A DNA stretch of 7,740 bases from Gammaproteobacteria bacterium UBA4475 (GTDB lineage Bacteria; Pseudomonadota; Gammaproteobacteria; Pseudomonadales; Azotimanducaceae). The DNA is taken from contig DGOD01000098.1 of NCBI GenBank assembly GCA_002389265.1, positions 1 through 7,740 of the forward strand, in the 5' to 3' direction. The position numbers and the translations under genes are program-made. Numbering within the stretch: position 1 is the stretch's first letter; every line of letters begins with the position of its first letter. Of the stretch, positions 1 through 7,730 are shown one piece after another. The notes beneath the pieces are model-generated. The model worked only from the letters and a program-made list of their open reading frames with translations, did not search any database and was not told where the DNA came from.

Positions 1-18
1 TTCGCCTGCGACTTGGTC

Positions 19-561
19 TTAACCCAGTACTTGAGCGAGTTTCTGAAGCTTGCCACGAACAGAATTATCTATCACTGTATCTTCAGTTCTGATGATCACG
101 CCACCTAGCAGCGCCTTGTCGACTGTTGCCGACAAATTCACTTCACGTTGTAAACGCTTCTTTAATGCTTCTGATAATTTCGAACTGTCTTCAGCACTGA
201 CTTCAAAAGCGCTGGTCAATGTGACGTCCATGGTTTTTTCATGGTTTGCTTTCAACAGCTCAAAAATTTCAGCGATCGTTGGCAGCAGGGCGATTCGACC
301 ATAGGTCGATAATACCGTGACGAAATTCTGACCCTTGTCAGACAATTCATCACCTAGCAGACCAATCATCAAACTGGCTTCCTGCTCCGTAGTCAAACGT
401 GGGTTATCCAACGCTTTCCGTACCGGCGCCATCTCGACAGTTGCACTCAACACAGTCAACATACGAGACCAGTTGGTCAAACCCGCAGTCTCATCCAACG
501 CCTGTGAAAATGCAGCACGAGCATAGGGTCGGGCAATCGTAGTATTTTCTGACTCAGCCAT
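19..561 (-). CDS. atpH: F1Fo ATP synthase delta subunit (OSCP-like)
   Basis: This is the delta subunit of F1, the peripheral-stalk protein that sits on top of the alpha3beta3 head and ties it to the b-subunit dimer so that the head does not rotate. It is 180 residues long, the usual bacterial size. The N-terminal half (about residues 5-105, beginning with ARPYARAAF) matches the family's helical domain that contacts alpha. The C-terminal segment GGVIIRTEDTVIDNSVRGKL (about 153-172) carries the family signature and is the part expected to contact subunit b. The ATG at 561 is supported by an AGAGG ribosome binding site about 10 bases upstream. It starts 12 bases after the atpF stop, as in other atp operons. 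Beyond its TAA only 18 bases remain in the window; they include a purine-rich AGGCGAA that may be the start of the atpA ribosome binding site. Identification is secure. Confidence 0.97.
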   Translation of the reverse strand: MAESENTTIARPYARAAFSQALDETAGLTNWSRMLTVLSATVEMAPVRKALDNPRLTTEQEASLMIGLLGDELSDKGQNFVTVLSTYGRIALLPTIAEIFELLKANHEKTMDVTLTSAFEVSAEDSSKLSEALKKRLQREVNLSATVDKALLGGVIIRTEDTVIDNSVRGKLQKLAQVLG

Positions 562-573
562 TTCCAGTCGCCT

Positions 574-1044
574 CTACAATTGCGCCGCGAGCTTGTTCAA
601 CATCTCTTGATGTCGCGCTTGATCCACACTGCTTTCAAGGATTCGTTCTGCGCCCTGTATCGCCAGCTCACCGACTCTGGCACGCAAAGACTCTCGCGCC
701 CGATTCACTTCCTGATCAATTTCAGACTGAGCGCCGAGTTTGATCCGGTCAGCTTCTTCGGTGGCCTGACCCTTCGCATCTTCGACGATCTGATTGGCGC
801 GCTGACGCGCTTGTGCAATCAATTCTGCTGCTTGCTTTTTAGCTGCTTCCAACTCGACGGCCGCAGCATCATTCGCAGACTCCAGCTGTTTTTCTGCCAG
901 GACAGCTTTTTCCAAGCCTTCAGCTAGCGCCTTTTGACGTTCGCGCATGGCTTGAGTCAATGGCGGCCAGACAAATTTCATGCAGAACAAGACAAACATC
1001 ACGAACGATATCAGCTGACCTAGCATCGTTAAATTAATAGTCAC
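574..1044 (-). CDS. atpF: F1Fo ATP synthase subunit b
   Basis: Subunit b forms the dimeric peripheral stalk of ATP synthase, anchored in the inner membrane by one N-terminal helix and reaching up to the delta subunit. The protein is 156 residues, the same length as E. coli AtpF. Residues 6-26 (TMLGQLISFVMFVLFCMKFV region) are the membrane anchor and are followed by WPPL, as in E. coli. Arg36, in the position of the conserved E. coli Arg36, is present. Residues 35-125 are rich in Ala, Glu, Lys and Gln and form the expected long coiled coil, and the end (GELAIQGAERILESSVD) matches the delta-binding region. The start codon is GTG, not ATG. It is chosen because it gives the exact family length and has GAGG six bases upstream. 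The next ATG (codon 7) would cut into the membrane helix. Confidence 0.96.
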   Translation of the reverse strand: MTINLTMLGQLISFVMFVLFCMKFVWPPLTQAMRERQKALAEGLEKAVLAEKQLESANDAAAVELEAAKKQAAELIAQARQRANQIVEDAKGQATEEADRIKLGAQSEIDQEVNRARESLRARVGELAIQGAERILESSVDQARHQEMLNKLAAQL

Positions 1045-1086
1045 ACTTCACCTCGGATTTCGAAAAATAAAGTTCGGCAAATAACG

Positions 1087-1106
1087 TTCGGGAATTGATT
1101 CCCGAA
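1087..1106 (-). promoter_or_regulatory. Hairpin between atpE and atpF
   Basis: A perfect 8-bp inverted repeat (TTCGGGAA, four-base loop, TTCCCGAA) lies 9 bases after the atpE stop and 42 bases before the atpF start. There is no following run of U, so it is unlikely to be an intrinsic terminator. By position it could protect the 3' end of an atpE-containing transcript from exonucleases or limit translation reaching atpF, and either would raise the amount of subunit c. The dyad is seen directly; its function is inferred. Confidence 0.6.
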
Positions 1107-1115
1107 TGCCGGGCT

Positions 1116-1346
<231 letters not shown>

Positions 1347-1348
1347 CT

Positions 1349-1391
1349 ACTCCTGCTGTGCTCAAAAAAATAAATTAAGTGTTTTTTTTAC
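1349..1391 (-). promoter_or_regulatory. atpE ribosome binding site with A/U-rich upstream leader
   Basis: Upstream of atpE the minus strand reads AGGAGT at the proper distance (1349-1354). This is preceded by a stretch composed almost only of A and T, including an 8-base and a 7-base homopolymer run (1364-1391). In E. coli an A/U-rich sequence before the atpE ribosome binding site is a known translational enhancer that raises subunit c output. The same arrangement is seen here, but that it works the same way is an inference. The neighbours atpB and atpI have clearly poorer ribosome binding sites. Confidence 0.55.
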
Positions 1392-1404
1392 AACTTCTTC
1401 TTAA

Positions 1405-2250
<846 letters not shown>

Positions 2251-2264
2251 TCAGCAAAACTCAA

Positions 2265-2663
2265 TTATGTCTGCTGGTCATGGGGCTGACGATCGACCAA
2301 AGGGACGATCACATTCAGCATCATGGCCAGAACCAATACCGCAAAGAACATCGGAATGCTCAACGGCTTAACCCAACCAAACACGGCGGCAAACATCAAC
2401 GCCGTGAGTACTAATTTTCCTACCTCACCCACTACCATGGTTTTGAACGCTAATGCAGGATTAATCACCTGTCGATTCAAGCGCCATGCCATAAAACCAC
2501 TGGGGAGGGCACTGACCAGCCCACCAAGGGCCATTGAGTAGGCGTAGACCCAATCAATCGCCAAACCCGCCAGGGCCAACACCAATGTTATCAGCAGTTG
2601 CGCGATAACGATCCTATATACGGGATTATGCCCAATTAGACTTATTGGATGTCCAATGTTCAT
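2265..2663 (-). CDS. atpI: ATP synthase assembly protein I (AtpI family)
   Basis: This is the first gene of the atp operon. AtpI is a small membrane protein that is not part of the final enzyme; it has been implicated in c-ring assembly and, in some bacteria, in Mg2+ uptake. The 132-residue protein has four predicted membrane helices (about 17-36, 40-60, 78-97 and 101-123). The segment GEVGKLVLTA (79-88) places a glutamate and lysine at the start of helix 3, as in E. coli AtpI (GEAFK). Sequence conservation in this family is low, so position in the operon carries much of the weight. The ATG at 2663 is preceded by GGGAG about 10 bases upstream and lies about 48 bases downstream of the predicted transcription start. 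Confidence 0.93.
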   Translation of the reverse strand: MNIGHPISLIGHNPVYRIVIAQLLITLVLALAGLAIDWVYAYSMALGGLVSALPSGFMAWRLNRQVINPALAFKTMVVGEVGKLVLTALMFAAVFGWVKPLSIPMFFAVLVLAMMLNVIVPLVDRQPHDQQT

Positions 2664-2678
2664 ACCGCACAGGCTCCC

Positions 2679-2699
2679 GGGCTCTTGTGTAAAGCGCCC
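2679..2699 (-). promoter_or_regulatory. Small imperfect hairpin in the atpI leader
   Basis: GGGC and GCCC arms, extended by a CT/AG pair across one mismatch, flank a 7-base loop in the short 5' leader of the atp transcript. They sit directly next to the GGGAG ribosome binding site of atpI. The hairpin could dampen atpI translation, but the stem is short and may be chance. Confidence 0.25.
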
Positions 2700-2717
2700 T
2701 ATGTATTGCGGGGGCAG

Positions 2718-2746
2718 AGTATAGAGATTTAGCTGTGACCATTCAA
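2718..2746 (-). promoter_or_regulatory. Predicted sigma70 promoter of the atp operon
   Basis: On the minus strand there is a -35 hexamer TTGAAT (2741-2746) and a -10 hexamer TATACT (2718-2723), separated by the ideal 17 bases. The match to TTGACA/TATAAT is good, and the position, in the gap between parB and atpI, is where an atp operon promoter is expected. Transcription would start near 2711, giving a leader of about 48 bases. No operator is evident, which fits housekeeping expression. Confidence 0.8.
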
Positions 2747-2760
2747 CGTGAGATCACTGG

Positions 2761-2781
2761 AAAACCTGATTTTTTAGGTTT
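2761..2781 (-). terminator. Weak terminator-like hairpin after parB
   Basis: An inverted repeat, AAACCT and AGGTTT around an 8-base A-rich loop, lies 39 bases past the parB stop. On the minus strand the second arm runs into a four-base T run. The stem is short and A/T-rich, so termination would be partial at best, and readthrough from the mnmG-parB operon into atp is possible. Confidence 0.35.
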
Positions 2782-2819
2782 ATGACCGATTTCTTAGCCA
2801 TAAGCCATCGCAAACTGTC

Positions 2820-3695
2820 CTATTCAAGCTCTCCAAACCGGCTGAGAATGCCATCGAGCTCATCCAGGCTGTTGTACTTAATCACTAATTTGCCCTTGCC
2901 TTTGGCCGAATGTTGAATGTTCACCGGCTGGCCTAGCTTGTTGGTCAGGCGATTTTCCAGCTGTTTGGTATCGGTATCGGTTTGAACTGCCGCCTTATCG
3001 GCTTTCGGACCAGCCAACAACTGTCGAACCAAGGCTTCTGCTTGCCTTACATTCAAATGTTGAGCAACAATTTCCCGCGCCGCTCGGACCTGAAGATCCG
3101 CTGATAGCGTCAGCAAGGCCCGCGCGTGGCCCATCTCGATATCACCATTGCCCAGCATTTGTGCAACTTCACCGCCAAGATGACTCAAACGGAGAAAATT
3201 GGTCACCGCTGTTCGGCTTTTACCCACCGCATCAGCCACCTGTTGATGGGTTAAATCAAACTCATCCACCAGACGCTGCAAGGCGAGTGCCTCTTCCATG
3301 GGATTCAAGTCTTCTCGCTGGATATTCTCAATCAGCGACATCGCGACGGCTGCTTCGTCATTAACCTCGCGGATGACTGCCGAAATTTTATCCAAACCAG
3401 CTAACTGGCTCGCCCGCCAACGGCGTTCGCCGGCGATAATTTCATACCGTTGATCGCCCACCGAACGCAGTACGATAGGTTGCATCAAACCTTGAGCCTT
3501 GATGGAAGCCGCCAGCTCCTGCAGCGCCTCCTCATCCATGATCTTGCGAGGCTGATATTTACCCGGTCGAATCCATTCTACAGGGACTTCATCGAGGCGC
3601 TGACCGATATCTACTGACTCACCAGCAGACGATTTGTTCTGTGCGCCCAGCAGGGCGTCCAGGCCGCGCCCGAGCCCACGTTTCCTAGCTACCAT
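2820..3695 (-). CDS. parB: Chromosome partitioning protein ParB (CTPase, parS-binding)
   Basis: ParB is the CTP-dependent DNA clamp that loads at parS sites near the origin, spreads, and works with ParA (and usually SMC) to segregate the chromosome. The protein has 291 residues, the normal size for chromosomal ParB. The N-terminus GLGRGLDALLG (7-17) is the typical ParA-contacting segment. The CTP-binding core includes PGKYQPRK (44-51), GERRWRA (89-95) and ENIQREDLNPMEEA (123-136). A helix-turn-helix spans about 147-171 (LTHQQVADAVGKSRTAV), and the C-terminal dimerisation domain covers about 240-291. The linker at 228-245 is poorly conserved, as usual. The start is supported by a strong AGGAGA ribosome binding site inside the end of parA; the gap to the parA stop is 2 bases. 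I could not find a convincing parS site in the window. Confidence 0.97.
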   Translation of the reverse strand: MVARKRGLGRGLDALLGAQNKSSAGESVDIGQRLDEVPVEWIRPGKYQPRKIMDEEALQELAASIKAQGLMQPIVLRSVGDQRYEIIAGERRWRASQLAGLDKISAVIREVNDEAAVAMSLIENIQREDLNPMEEALALQRLVDEFDLTHQQVADAVGKSRTAVTNFLRLSHLGGEVAQMLGNGDIEMGHARALLTLSADLQVRAAREIVAQHLNVRQAEALVRQLLAGPKADKAAVQTDTDTKQLENRLTNKLGQPVNIQHSAKGKGKLVIKYNSLDELDGILSRFGELE

Positions 3696-3697
3696 GA

Positions 3698-4507
3698 CTA
3701 ATCTCCTGGCTGCTGACTGGTCGTCAGCTTGATTCGGGGCTGCGGCTCGCAGCGACGCGCAAGCTCGCTCGCCAATGCCAGATAGGCTTTGGCGCCACGG
3801 GATTGCTTATCATAGTACAAAACCGGCAACCCATAACTTGGCGCCTCTGCGAGACGCACATTACGGGGGATAACCGTCTGATAGACCTTATCCCCAAAGT
3901 GATCTAACAACTGCTGCGACACATCTTGGGTCAAACTGTTGCGAGGATCATACATGGTACGCAGGATGCCCTCGATCGCCAGCTCTGGGTTGAGATGTTC
4001 CGTGATTCTACTGATTGTCGATACCAACGCCGATAGACCCTCAAGCGCATAATACTCACATTGCATGGGGATGATCACCGCATCTGCAGCCACCAGGCCG
4101 TTAATCGTCAGCAGGCTCAAGCTGGGTGGGCAATCAATCACAACAAAGTCATAATCGTCACTCACCAAAGCCAGCGCTTCCGCCAAGCGATACTCCCGCC
4201 TTTCGAGCGCCAGCAACTCAACTTCAGCACCTGAGAGCTCGACGTTTGCTCCCACCAGGTCATAGCCAGACGCTTCTGCGTTAATTCGCGCCTCGCTGAT
4301 ACTGCTGCCATCCACAAGCACCTCATAGATTGAGGCCTCCAGATTACTCTTGTTGACCCCACTCCCCATGGTCGCATTACCTTGCGGGTCGAGGTCAATC
4401 AACAGAACCCGACGTTTGATCGCCGCAAGGGAGGCAGCAAGATTAACACTGGTGGTCGTCTTGCCAACCCCACCTTTTTGATTGGTTACTGCTAAGACTA
4501 TCGCCAC
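3698..4507 (-). CDS. parA: Chromosome partitioning ATPase ParA (Soj type)
   Basis: ParA is a Walker-type ATPase that binds nucleoid DNA non-specifically as an ATP dimer and drives movement of ParB-parS complexes. The 269-residue protein begins directly with the ATPase fold and has no N-terminal DNA-binding domain, so it is the chromosomal (Soj-like) type and not a P1 plasmid type. Visible motifs are deviant Walker A KGGVGKTT (11-18), Walker A' LLIDLDPQGN (35-44) and Walker B FVVIDCPP (121-128). Arg189, in MYDPRNSL, lies in the surface region that binds DNA in homologues. The start codon is GTG, chosen because the family starts a few residues before the Walker A strand; no later start is possible. 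It begins 3 bases after the rsmG stop with no good ribosome binding site, so translational coupling is likely. Confidence 0.97.
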   Translation of the reverse strand: MAIVLAVTNQKGGVGKTTTSVNLAASLAAIKRRVLLIDLDPQGNATMGSGVNKSNLEASIYEVLVDGSSISEARINAEASGYDLVGANVELSGAEVELLALERREYRLAEALALVSDDYDFVVIDCPPSLSLLTINGLVAADAVIIPMQCEYYALEGLSALVSTISRITEHLNPELAIEGILRTMYDPRNSLTQDVSQQLLDHFGDKVYQTVIPRNVRLAEAPSYGLPVLYYDKQSRGAKAYLALASELARRCEPQPRIKLTTSQQPGD

Positions 4508-4510
4508 GAC

Positions 4511-5176
4511 TCAATCGCCCTTTTGATGGTGAGTATGCCGGCGCAGCTCATAGAGATGGCGCTCAGCTTCAATACCAGGAACTTCCAAGGCGTGGACGGC
4601 GACGACCTGCAGCTCAGTTGCAGTCAACTTTTCATCCTCCAGCTTGCCTTTCATTGCTAACAGACTACCACCCTCGGCAACTAAGTGCTGAGTCGTCGTT
4701 ACTATATTCGCCAAACTGGCAAACGCCCTACAGATCACCTGCTCAAAAGCACCGTCATAATCCTCCACTCGGGCTTGGATGATCGACACATTCGCAAGAC
4801 CTAGCTCGATCTTCATCTGCTGCAAGAAACGGGTCTTCTTACCATTACTGTCGAGCAGTACAAACTCAGTCTGCGGATAATACAACGCTAAAGGAATACC
4901 CGGCAAACCCGCACCACTGCCGACATCAAGTACCGGGGTCGCGGACAATTGGTCGGCAGCACCAAAGACATAGGGCGCCACCGCCAGCGAGTCCATCAGG
5001 TGCAGCGCTACCATCTGCTGTGGATCTCGTATGGCAGTGAGGTTGTAGGCTTTATTCCACTTGATCAGCCCCTGCAGAAATCGCTCCAGCTGCGCGCCCA
5101 GCCCACTATGGCCATCGAGGCCCAACTGGCTGATACCCCACTCAATTGATCCCAGTAAAGCCAGACTGTTGGTCAT
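4511..5176 (-). CDS. rsmG: 16S rRNA (guanine527-N7)-methyltransferase RsmG
   Basis: RsmG (formerly GidB) uses S-adenosylmethionine to methylate N7 of G527 in helix 18 of 16S rRNA; in other bacteria its loss gives low-level streptomycin resistance. The 221-residue protein is a little longer than E. coli RsmG (207), with extra residues at the N-terminus and near 72-80. Family features are [14 protein letters not shown] (39-52), [10 protein letters not shown] (59-68), the SAM-binding loop [17 protein letters not shown] (82-98), the acidic strand end [12 protein letters not shown] (107-118) and ICRAFASL (148-155). The ending ERHLYELRR (205-213) matches the E. coli ERHLVVIK region. Its ATG overlaps the mnmG stop as ATGA, so translation is probably coupled to mnmG, an arrangement common in gammaproteobacteria. 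Confidence 0.97.
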   Translation of the reverse strand: MTNSLALLGSIEWGISQLGLDGHSGLGAQLERFLQGLIKWNKAYNLTAIRDPQQMVALHLMDSLAVAPYVFGAADQLSATPVLDVGSGAGLPGIPLALYYPQTEFVLLDSNGKKTRFLQQMKIELGLANVSIIQARVEDYDGAFEQVICRAFASLANIVTTTQHLVAEGGSLLAMKGKLEDEKLTATELQVVAVHALEVPGIEAERHLYELRRHTHHQKGD

Positions 5177-7056
5177 GCGGATTTTTGGTCATCAAGGGTG
5201 TGCCGGGCTTTCTTCAGAAATACCAGCAATAGTGAAATGGCCGCCGGTGTCACACCCGAGATGCGAGCTGCTTGACCGATGGTCGCGGGCCGCACTTGCT
5301 CTAGCTTCTGCCGAACTTCATTCGACAGCCCGCTAATACCTTCGTAGCTAAATAGCTCAGGGATGATGACGGAATGCTGGTTCAGGACTCGATTAATCTC
5401 TTCCTGTTGACGGTCGATATAACCGGCGTATTTCAAATCAATTTCGATCTGGTCATTAATTTCAGTATCGGCCCAATCGAGACCTACCGCTTGAAGCAAG
5501 TCTTCGATCTGCACATTTGGCCGTTTTACCAGATCAGCAAGCTTATATTCTCGAGTCAAGGCTTGACCCAACAGGGTCTCCATGGCTTCGTCGCCAGGAT
5601 GGCTCCAGTGTTTGTGCAGATGCAGCTTTCTGCTCTCAATGGTTTCCACTTTCTCGAGATAGCGCTGCCAGCGCGGCTCAGATATCAAACCCAACGCCCG
5701 GCCAGTGGCCGTGAGTCGACGATCGGCATTATCCTGACGCAAGATCAACCGATACTCTGCTCGAGAGGTAAACATTCGATAAGGTTCTTTAGTGCCCATG
5801 GTAATCAGGTCGTCAATCAGAACACCGATATAAGCTTCATTTCGAGCCGGACAGTAAGGCGCCTGCTCGAGGCTGAGGTTCGCGGCGTTAATGCCGGCGA
5901 TAAGACCCTGCGCCGCAGCCTCCTCGTACCCCGTTGTGCCATTAATCTGGCCAGCAAAAAACAGCCCTCCCAGGTGTCGGGTCTCCAGCGACGATTTAAG
6001 CTCTCGAGGCTCGAAAAAGTCATATTCAATGGCGTAGCCAGGCCGAGTGATATGGGCATTCTCAAAACCTTTAATGCTGCGCACCAGTTCCATCTGAACA
6101 TCAAAGGGAAGGCTCGTCGATATGCCATTCGGATACAATTCGTGGGTATTGAGCCCCTCGGGCTCTATAAAGATCTGATGAGAATCTTTATCCGCAAAAC
6201 GCACCACCTTATCCTCGATAGAGGGGCAGTAGCGCGGACCGATGCCATCAATTTCCCCGGTAAATAGCGGCGAGCGATCCAGACCACCACGAATGATGTC
6301 GTGGGTTTGCGCGCTAGTATGTGTGATATAACAATTCATCTGGGCGGGATGGTCTGCCGTGGAACCCATATAGGACATGACTGGTCGAGGTGTGTCGCCG
6401 GCCTGAATCTCCAGTCCGGCATAGTTGACCGATTTACCATCGATACGGGGTGGCGTTCCGGTTTTTAGACGGCCGACACTGAAGGGTAGCTCTCGCAATC
6501 GTTCCGCAAGTCGATTAGACGGCGCGTCACCGGCACGACCCCCTGCCTGTTTTTGCATACCCACATGGATAATCCCACCGAGAAATGTACCCACCGTTAA
6601 TACCACAGCATCTGCCAAGAAACGCAGACCCGTACTTGTCACTACCCCAGTAACTCGCTCGCCAGTGACAATTAAATCGTCAACGGATTGCTGGAACAAC
6701 TGGAGATTGGGTTGATTTTCGAGAAATCCTCGAATGGCGTGTTTGTACAACTGCCGATCTGCTTGCGCACGGGTCGCTCGAACAGCGGGGCCTTTTCGAG
6801 CGTTTAGGGTTCGAAAGTGAATACCAGCCCGGTCGGCGGCTAAGGCCATTGCCCCGCCTAGGGCGTCAATTTCTTTCACCAGATGGCTCTTGCCAATACC
6901 ACCGATGGCCGGATTACAGGACATCTGACCCAAGGTTTCGATATTTTGGGTTAGTAACAGGGTTTTTACACCCATCCGCGCAGCTGCCAGCGCAGCCTCG
7001 GTACCTGCATGGCCGCCACCGACAACAATGACATCAAAACGATTAGGGTAGTCCAT
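5173..7056 (-). CDS. mnmG: tRNA uridine-5-carboxymethylaminomethyl modification enzyme MnmG
   Basis: MnmG (GidA) is the FAD-dependent partner of the GTPase MnmE; together they install the (carboxymethyl)aminomethyl group on U34 of several tRNAs. From the ATG at 7056 the protein has 627 residues (E. coli 629), and residue numbers stay in register with E. coli. Visible features are the FAD-binding GGGHAG (13-18), Cys47 in [12 protein letters not shown] (45-56) and Cys277 in [15 protein letters not shown], which is family signature 1. [17 protein letters not shown] (368-384) is signature 2, and the C-terminal helical part (about 535-620) is expected to contact MnmE. A GTG 21 bases upstream (7077) is in frame. 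It is rejected because the extra seven residues are not family-like and it would sit almost on the predicted transcription start. No good ribosome binding site is seen before the ATG. mnmE itself is not in the window. Confidence 0.97.
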   Translation of the reverse strand: MDYPNRFDVIVVGGGHAGTEAALAAARMGVKTLLLTQNIETLGQMSCNPAIGGIGKSHLVKEIDALGGAMALAADRAGIHFRTLNARKGPAVRATRAQADRQLYKHAIRGFLENQPNLQLFQQSVDDLIVTGERVTGVVTSTGLRFLADAVVLTVGTFLGGIIHVGMQKQAGGRAGDAPSNRLAERLRELPFSVGRLKTGTPPRIDGKSVNYAGLEIQAGDTPRPVMSYMGSTADHPAQMNCYITHTSAQTHDIIRGGLDRSPLFTGEIDGIGPRYCPSIEDKVVRFADKDSHQIFIEPEGLNTHELYPNGISTSLPFDVQMELVRSIKGFENAHITRPGYAIEYDFFEPRELKSSLETRHLGGLFFAGQINGTTGYEEAAAQGLIAGINAANLSLEQAPYCPARNEAYIGVLIDDLITMGTKEPYRMFTSRAEYRLILRQDNADRRLTATGRALGLISEPRWQRYLEKVETIESRKLHLHKHWSHPGDEAMETLLGQALTREYKLADLVKRPNVQIEDLLQAVGLDWADTEINDQIEIDLKYAGYIDRQQEEINRVLNQHSVIIPELFSYEGISGLSNEVRQKLEQVRPATIGQAARISGVTPAAISLLLVFLKKARHTLDDQKSA

Positions 7057-7086
7057 AGTGGCTACAGCGTTGAACACGGGTCCGCA

Positions 7087-7115
7087 AGTATACGGAAGGC
7101 GGCCATAATGTCCAA
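7087..7115 (-). promoter_or_regulatory. Predicted sigma70 promoter of the mnmG-rsmG-parAB operon
   Basis: On the minus strand TTGGAC (7110-7115) and TATACT (7087-7092) are separated by exactly 17 bases. The -10 matches the consensus at five of six positions; the -35 matches mainly in its TTG. Transcription would begin near 7080, leaving a leader of only about 24 bases before the mnmG ATG. The -10 hexamer is the same as that of the atp promoter in this window. Confidence 0.65.
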
Positions 7116-7181
7116 GTCAATGATTCGCCAGAGAAATAGTGAATATGCCGGAACTTGCCGATACCGAAACTTGAAAGACAG

Positions 7182-7316
7182 TTACAGCCAAGACAGGATT
7201 ACATGCGTCACTTTTGGAAGACCTTCTTGGGCACATCTTCTACCTCCCGCGCAGATGATCGTTGCCTGTGAATCATGCCAGGCTAATAAGCACACAGCTG
7301 CAAGCAGACTCAACAT
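7182..7316 (-). CDS. Doubtful small ORF with signal-peptide-like start
   Basis: A 44-codon ORF starts at ATG 7316. Its first residues, MLSLLAAVCLLAWHDSQA, look like a short secretion signal (hydrophobic core, then a possible AxA-like end), and in frame just upstream lie basic residues (ADKR) reachable from a TTG at 7352. The rest (TIICAGGRRCAQEGLPKV onward) has two cysteines and no recognisable domain. No clear ribosome binding site is present. A second reading frame (7208-7276) encodes a lysine- and acid-rich tail ending EVEDVPKKVFQK that looks at least as protein-like, which raises the possibility of a frameshifted remnant. It may equally be chance. Confidence 0.2.
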   Translation of the reverse strand: MLSLLAAVCLLAWHDSQATIICAGGRRCAQEGLPKVTHVILSWL

Positions 7317-7352
7317 GCGTTTATCGGCAGTAGTGACTGGTCTCGAAGGCAA

Positions 7353-7371
7353 AAGGTGAATTTGTCACCTT
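7353..7371. repeat. 19-bp perfect dyad, operator-like
   Basis: The sequence AAGGTGAATTTGTCACCTT has 7-bp perfect arms around a 5-base centre. This size and symmetry fit a dimeric repressor or activator site. On the minus strand it ends in four T, so a very weak terminator is the alternative. A TATACT hexamer lies just beside it on the plus strand (7373-7378) without a matching -35. Confidence 0.45.
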
Positions 7372-7406
7372 ATATACTGCACAAAGCCTGAAATCTGGGT
7401 CTCCGG

Positions 7407-7443
7407 CGAAGCCAGCCGTGCGCCTTCAACCTCGCTGGCTACG
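7407..7443. repeat. Inverted repeat with 10-bp arms, one mismatch
   Basis: CGAAGCCAGC (7407-7416) pairs with GCTGGCTACG (7434-7443) at nine of ten positions, across a 17-base loop. It is G/C-rich and lacks a U run on either side, so it is not a typical terminator. It is the middle of three dyads within about 140 bases. Confidence 0.45.
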
Positions 7444-7452
7444 CTAGCATCT

Positions 7453-7488
7453 GTTTGCGAAAGTTGCACGGTTGTGGAATTCGCAAAC
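7453..7488. repeat. Perfect 9-bp inverted repeat
   Basis: GTTTGCGAA (7453-7461) and TTCGCAAAC (7480-7488) form perfect arms around an 18-base spacer. The arms could form a stem in RNA or be two facing half-sites for a DNA-binding protein. No promoter can be placed around it with confidence. Confidence 0.45.
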
Positions 7489-7604
7489 GTTGTGTCGGGC
7501 AGTTTTTTCATAGAACAAGGCCAAGGTCTGAATAGCCAATGATCTACTGTCTGCAAAAATTGCCCATATTTTCTGTCTCACCATAATCTTACAGGTTAAA
7601 TAAT

Positions 7605-7730
7605 TTACTGTTTTTCTCTTTTCGTAATACCACCACATTTGGGACATTTACCTGTAGCAGCAGGCGCAACAGATACATACTCAATAAATCCGCACGTTGT
7701 ATTCATACATTGGTAAGAAAAGGCTGCCAT
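7605..7730 (-). CDS. Small zinc-ribbon protein, function unknown (N-terminus uncertain)
   Basis: A 41-codon ORF starts at ATG 7730 and begins MAAFSYQCMNTTCGFIEYV. It carries two cysteine pairs, Cys8-X4-Cys13 and Cys29-X2-Cys32, the second as CPKCGG, followed by a basic tail (ITKREKQ). The pattern is that of a zinc ribbon or rubredoxin-like knuckle, resembling the FmdB-type and other small regulatory zinc ribbons, although the first pair is CX4C instead of CX2C. GGAAA lies close to the ATG as a possible ribosome binding site. The frame stays open to the window edge (a TTG three codons upstream), so a longer protein entering from the right cannot be excluded. The local GC content is about 38 percent by my count, below the roughly 50 percent of the mnmG region. 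It is on the same strand as mnmG but over 500 bases upstream, so it is probably a separate unit. Confidence 0.5.
   Translation of the reverse strand: MAAFSYQCMNTTCGFIEYVSVAPAATGKCPKCGGITKREKQ

Larger units (their letters stand above)
7093..7604. other. Intergenic stretch without a confident gene
   Basis: About 500 bases between the mnmG promoter and the zinc-ribbon ORF hold no gene I recognise. They contain three inverted repeats (7353-7371, 7407-7443, 7453-7488) and several short ORFs that I consider doubtful. Examples are 7182-7316, 7208-7276 and 7365-7511, all on the minus strand. No rRNA, tRNA, CRISPR or IS ends are seen. I looked for DnaA boxes (TTATCCACA) on both strands and found only two-mismatch matches (for example TTATCGGCA at 7321), so there is no support for an origin here. 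Confidence 0.6.

Noticed and set aside
5374..6267. 297-codon open frame on the plus strand inside mnmG
   Set aside because: It lies entirely antisense to mnmG, whose family signatures cover the same region. The translated sequence shows no domain and no ribosome binding site, so it is a shadow of mnmG codon use.
7009..7359. 116-codon plus-strand ORF crossing the mnmG start and promoter
   Set aside because: Its start lies inside mnmG in antisense, it crosses the mnmG promoter, and its translation has no recognisable feature.
7365..7556. 63-codon minus-strand ORF (also readable as 48 codons from ATG 7511)
   Set aside because: It has no ribosome binding site and no recognisable domain, and it runs through all three inverted repeats, which makes RNA or DNA structure a better explanation. 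The MKKLPDTTF start is suggestive but not enough.
7444..7647. 67-codon minus-strand ORF overlapping the zinc-ribbon ORF
   Set aside because: It uses another frame of the same DNA. The cysteine-patterned frame is the more credible coding sequence there, and this ORF has no motif of its own.
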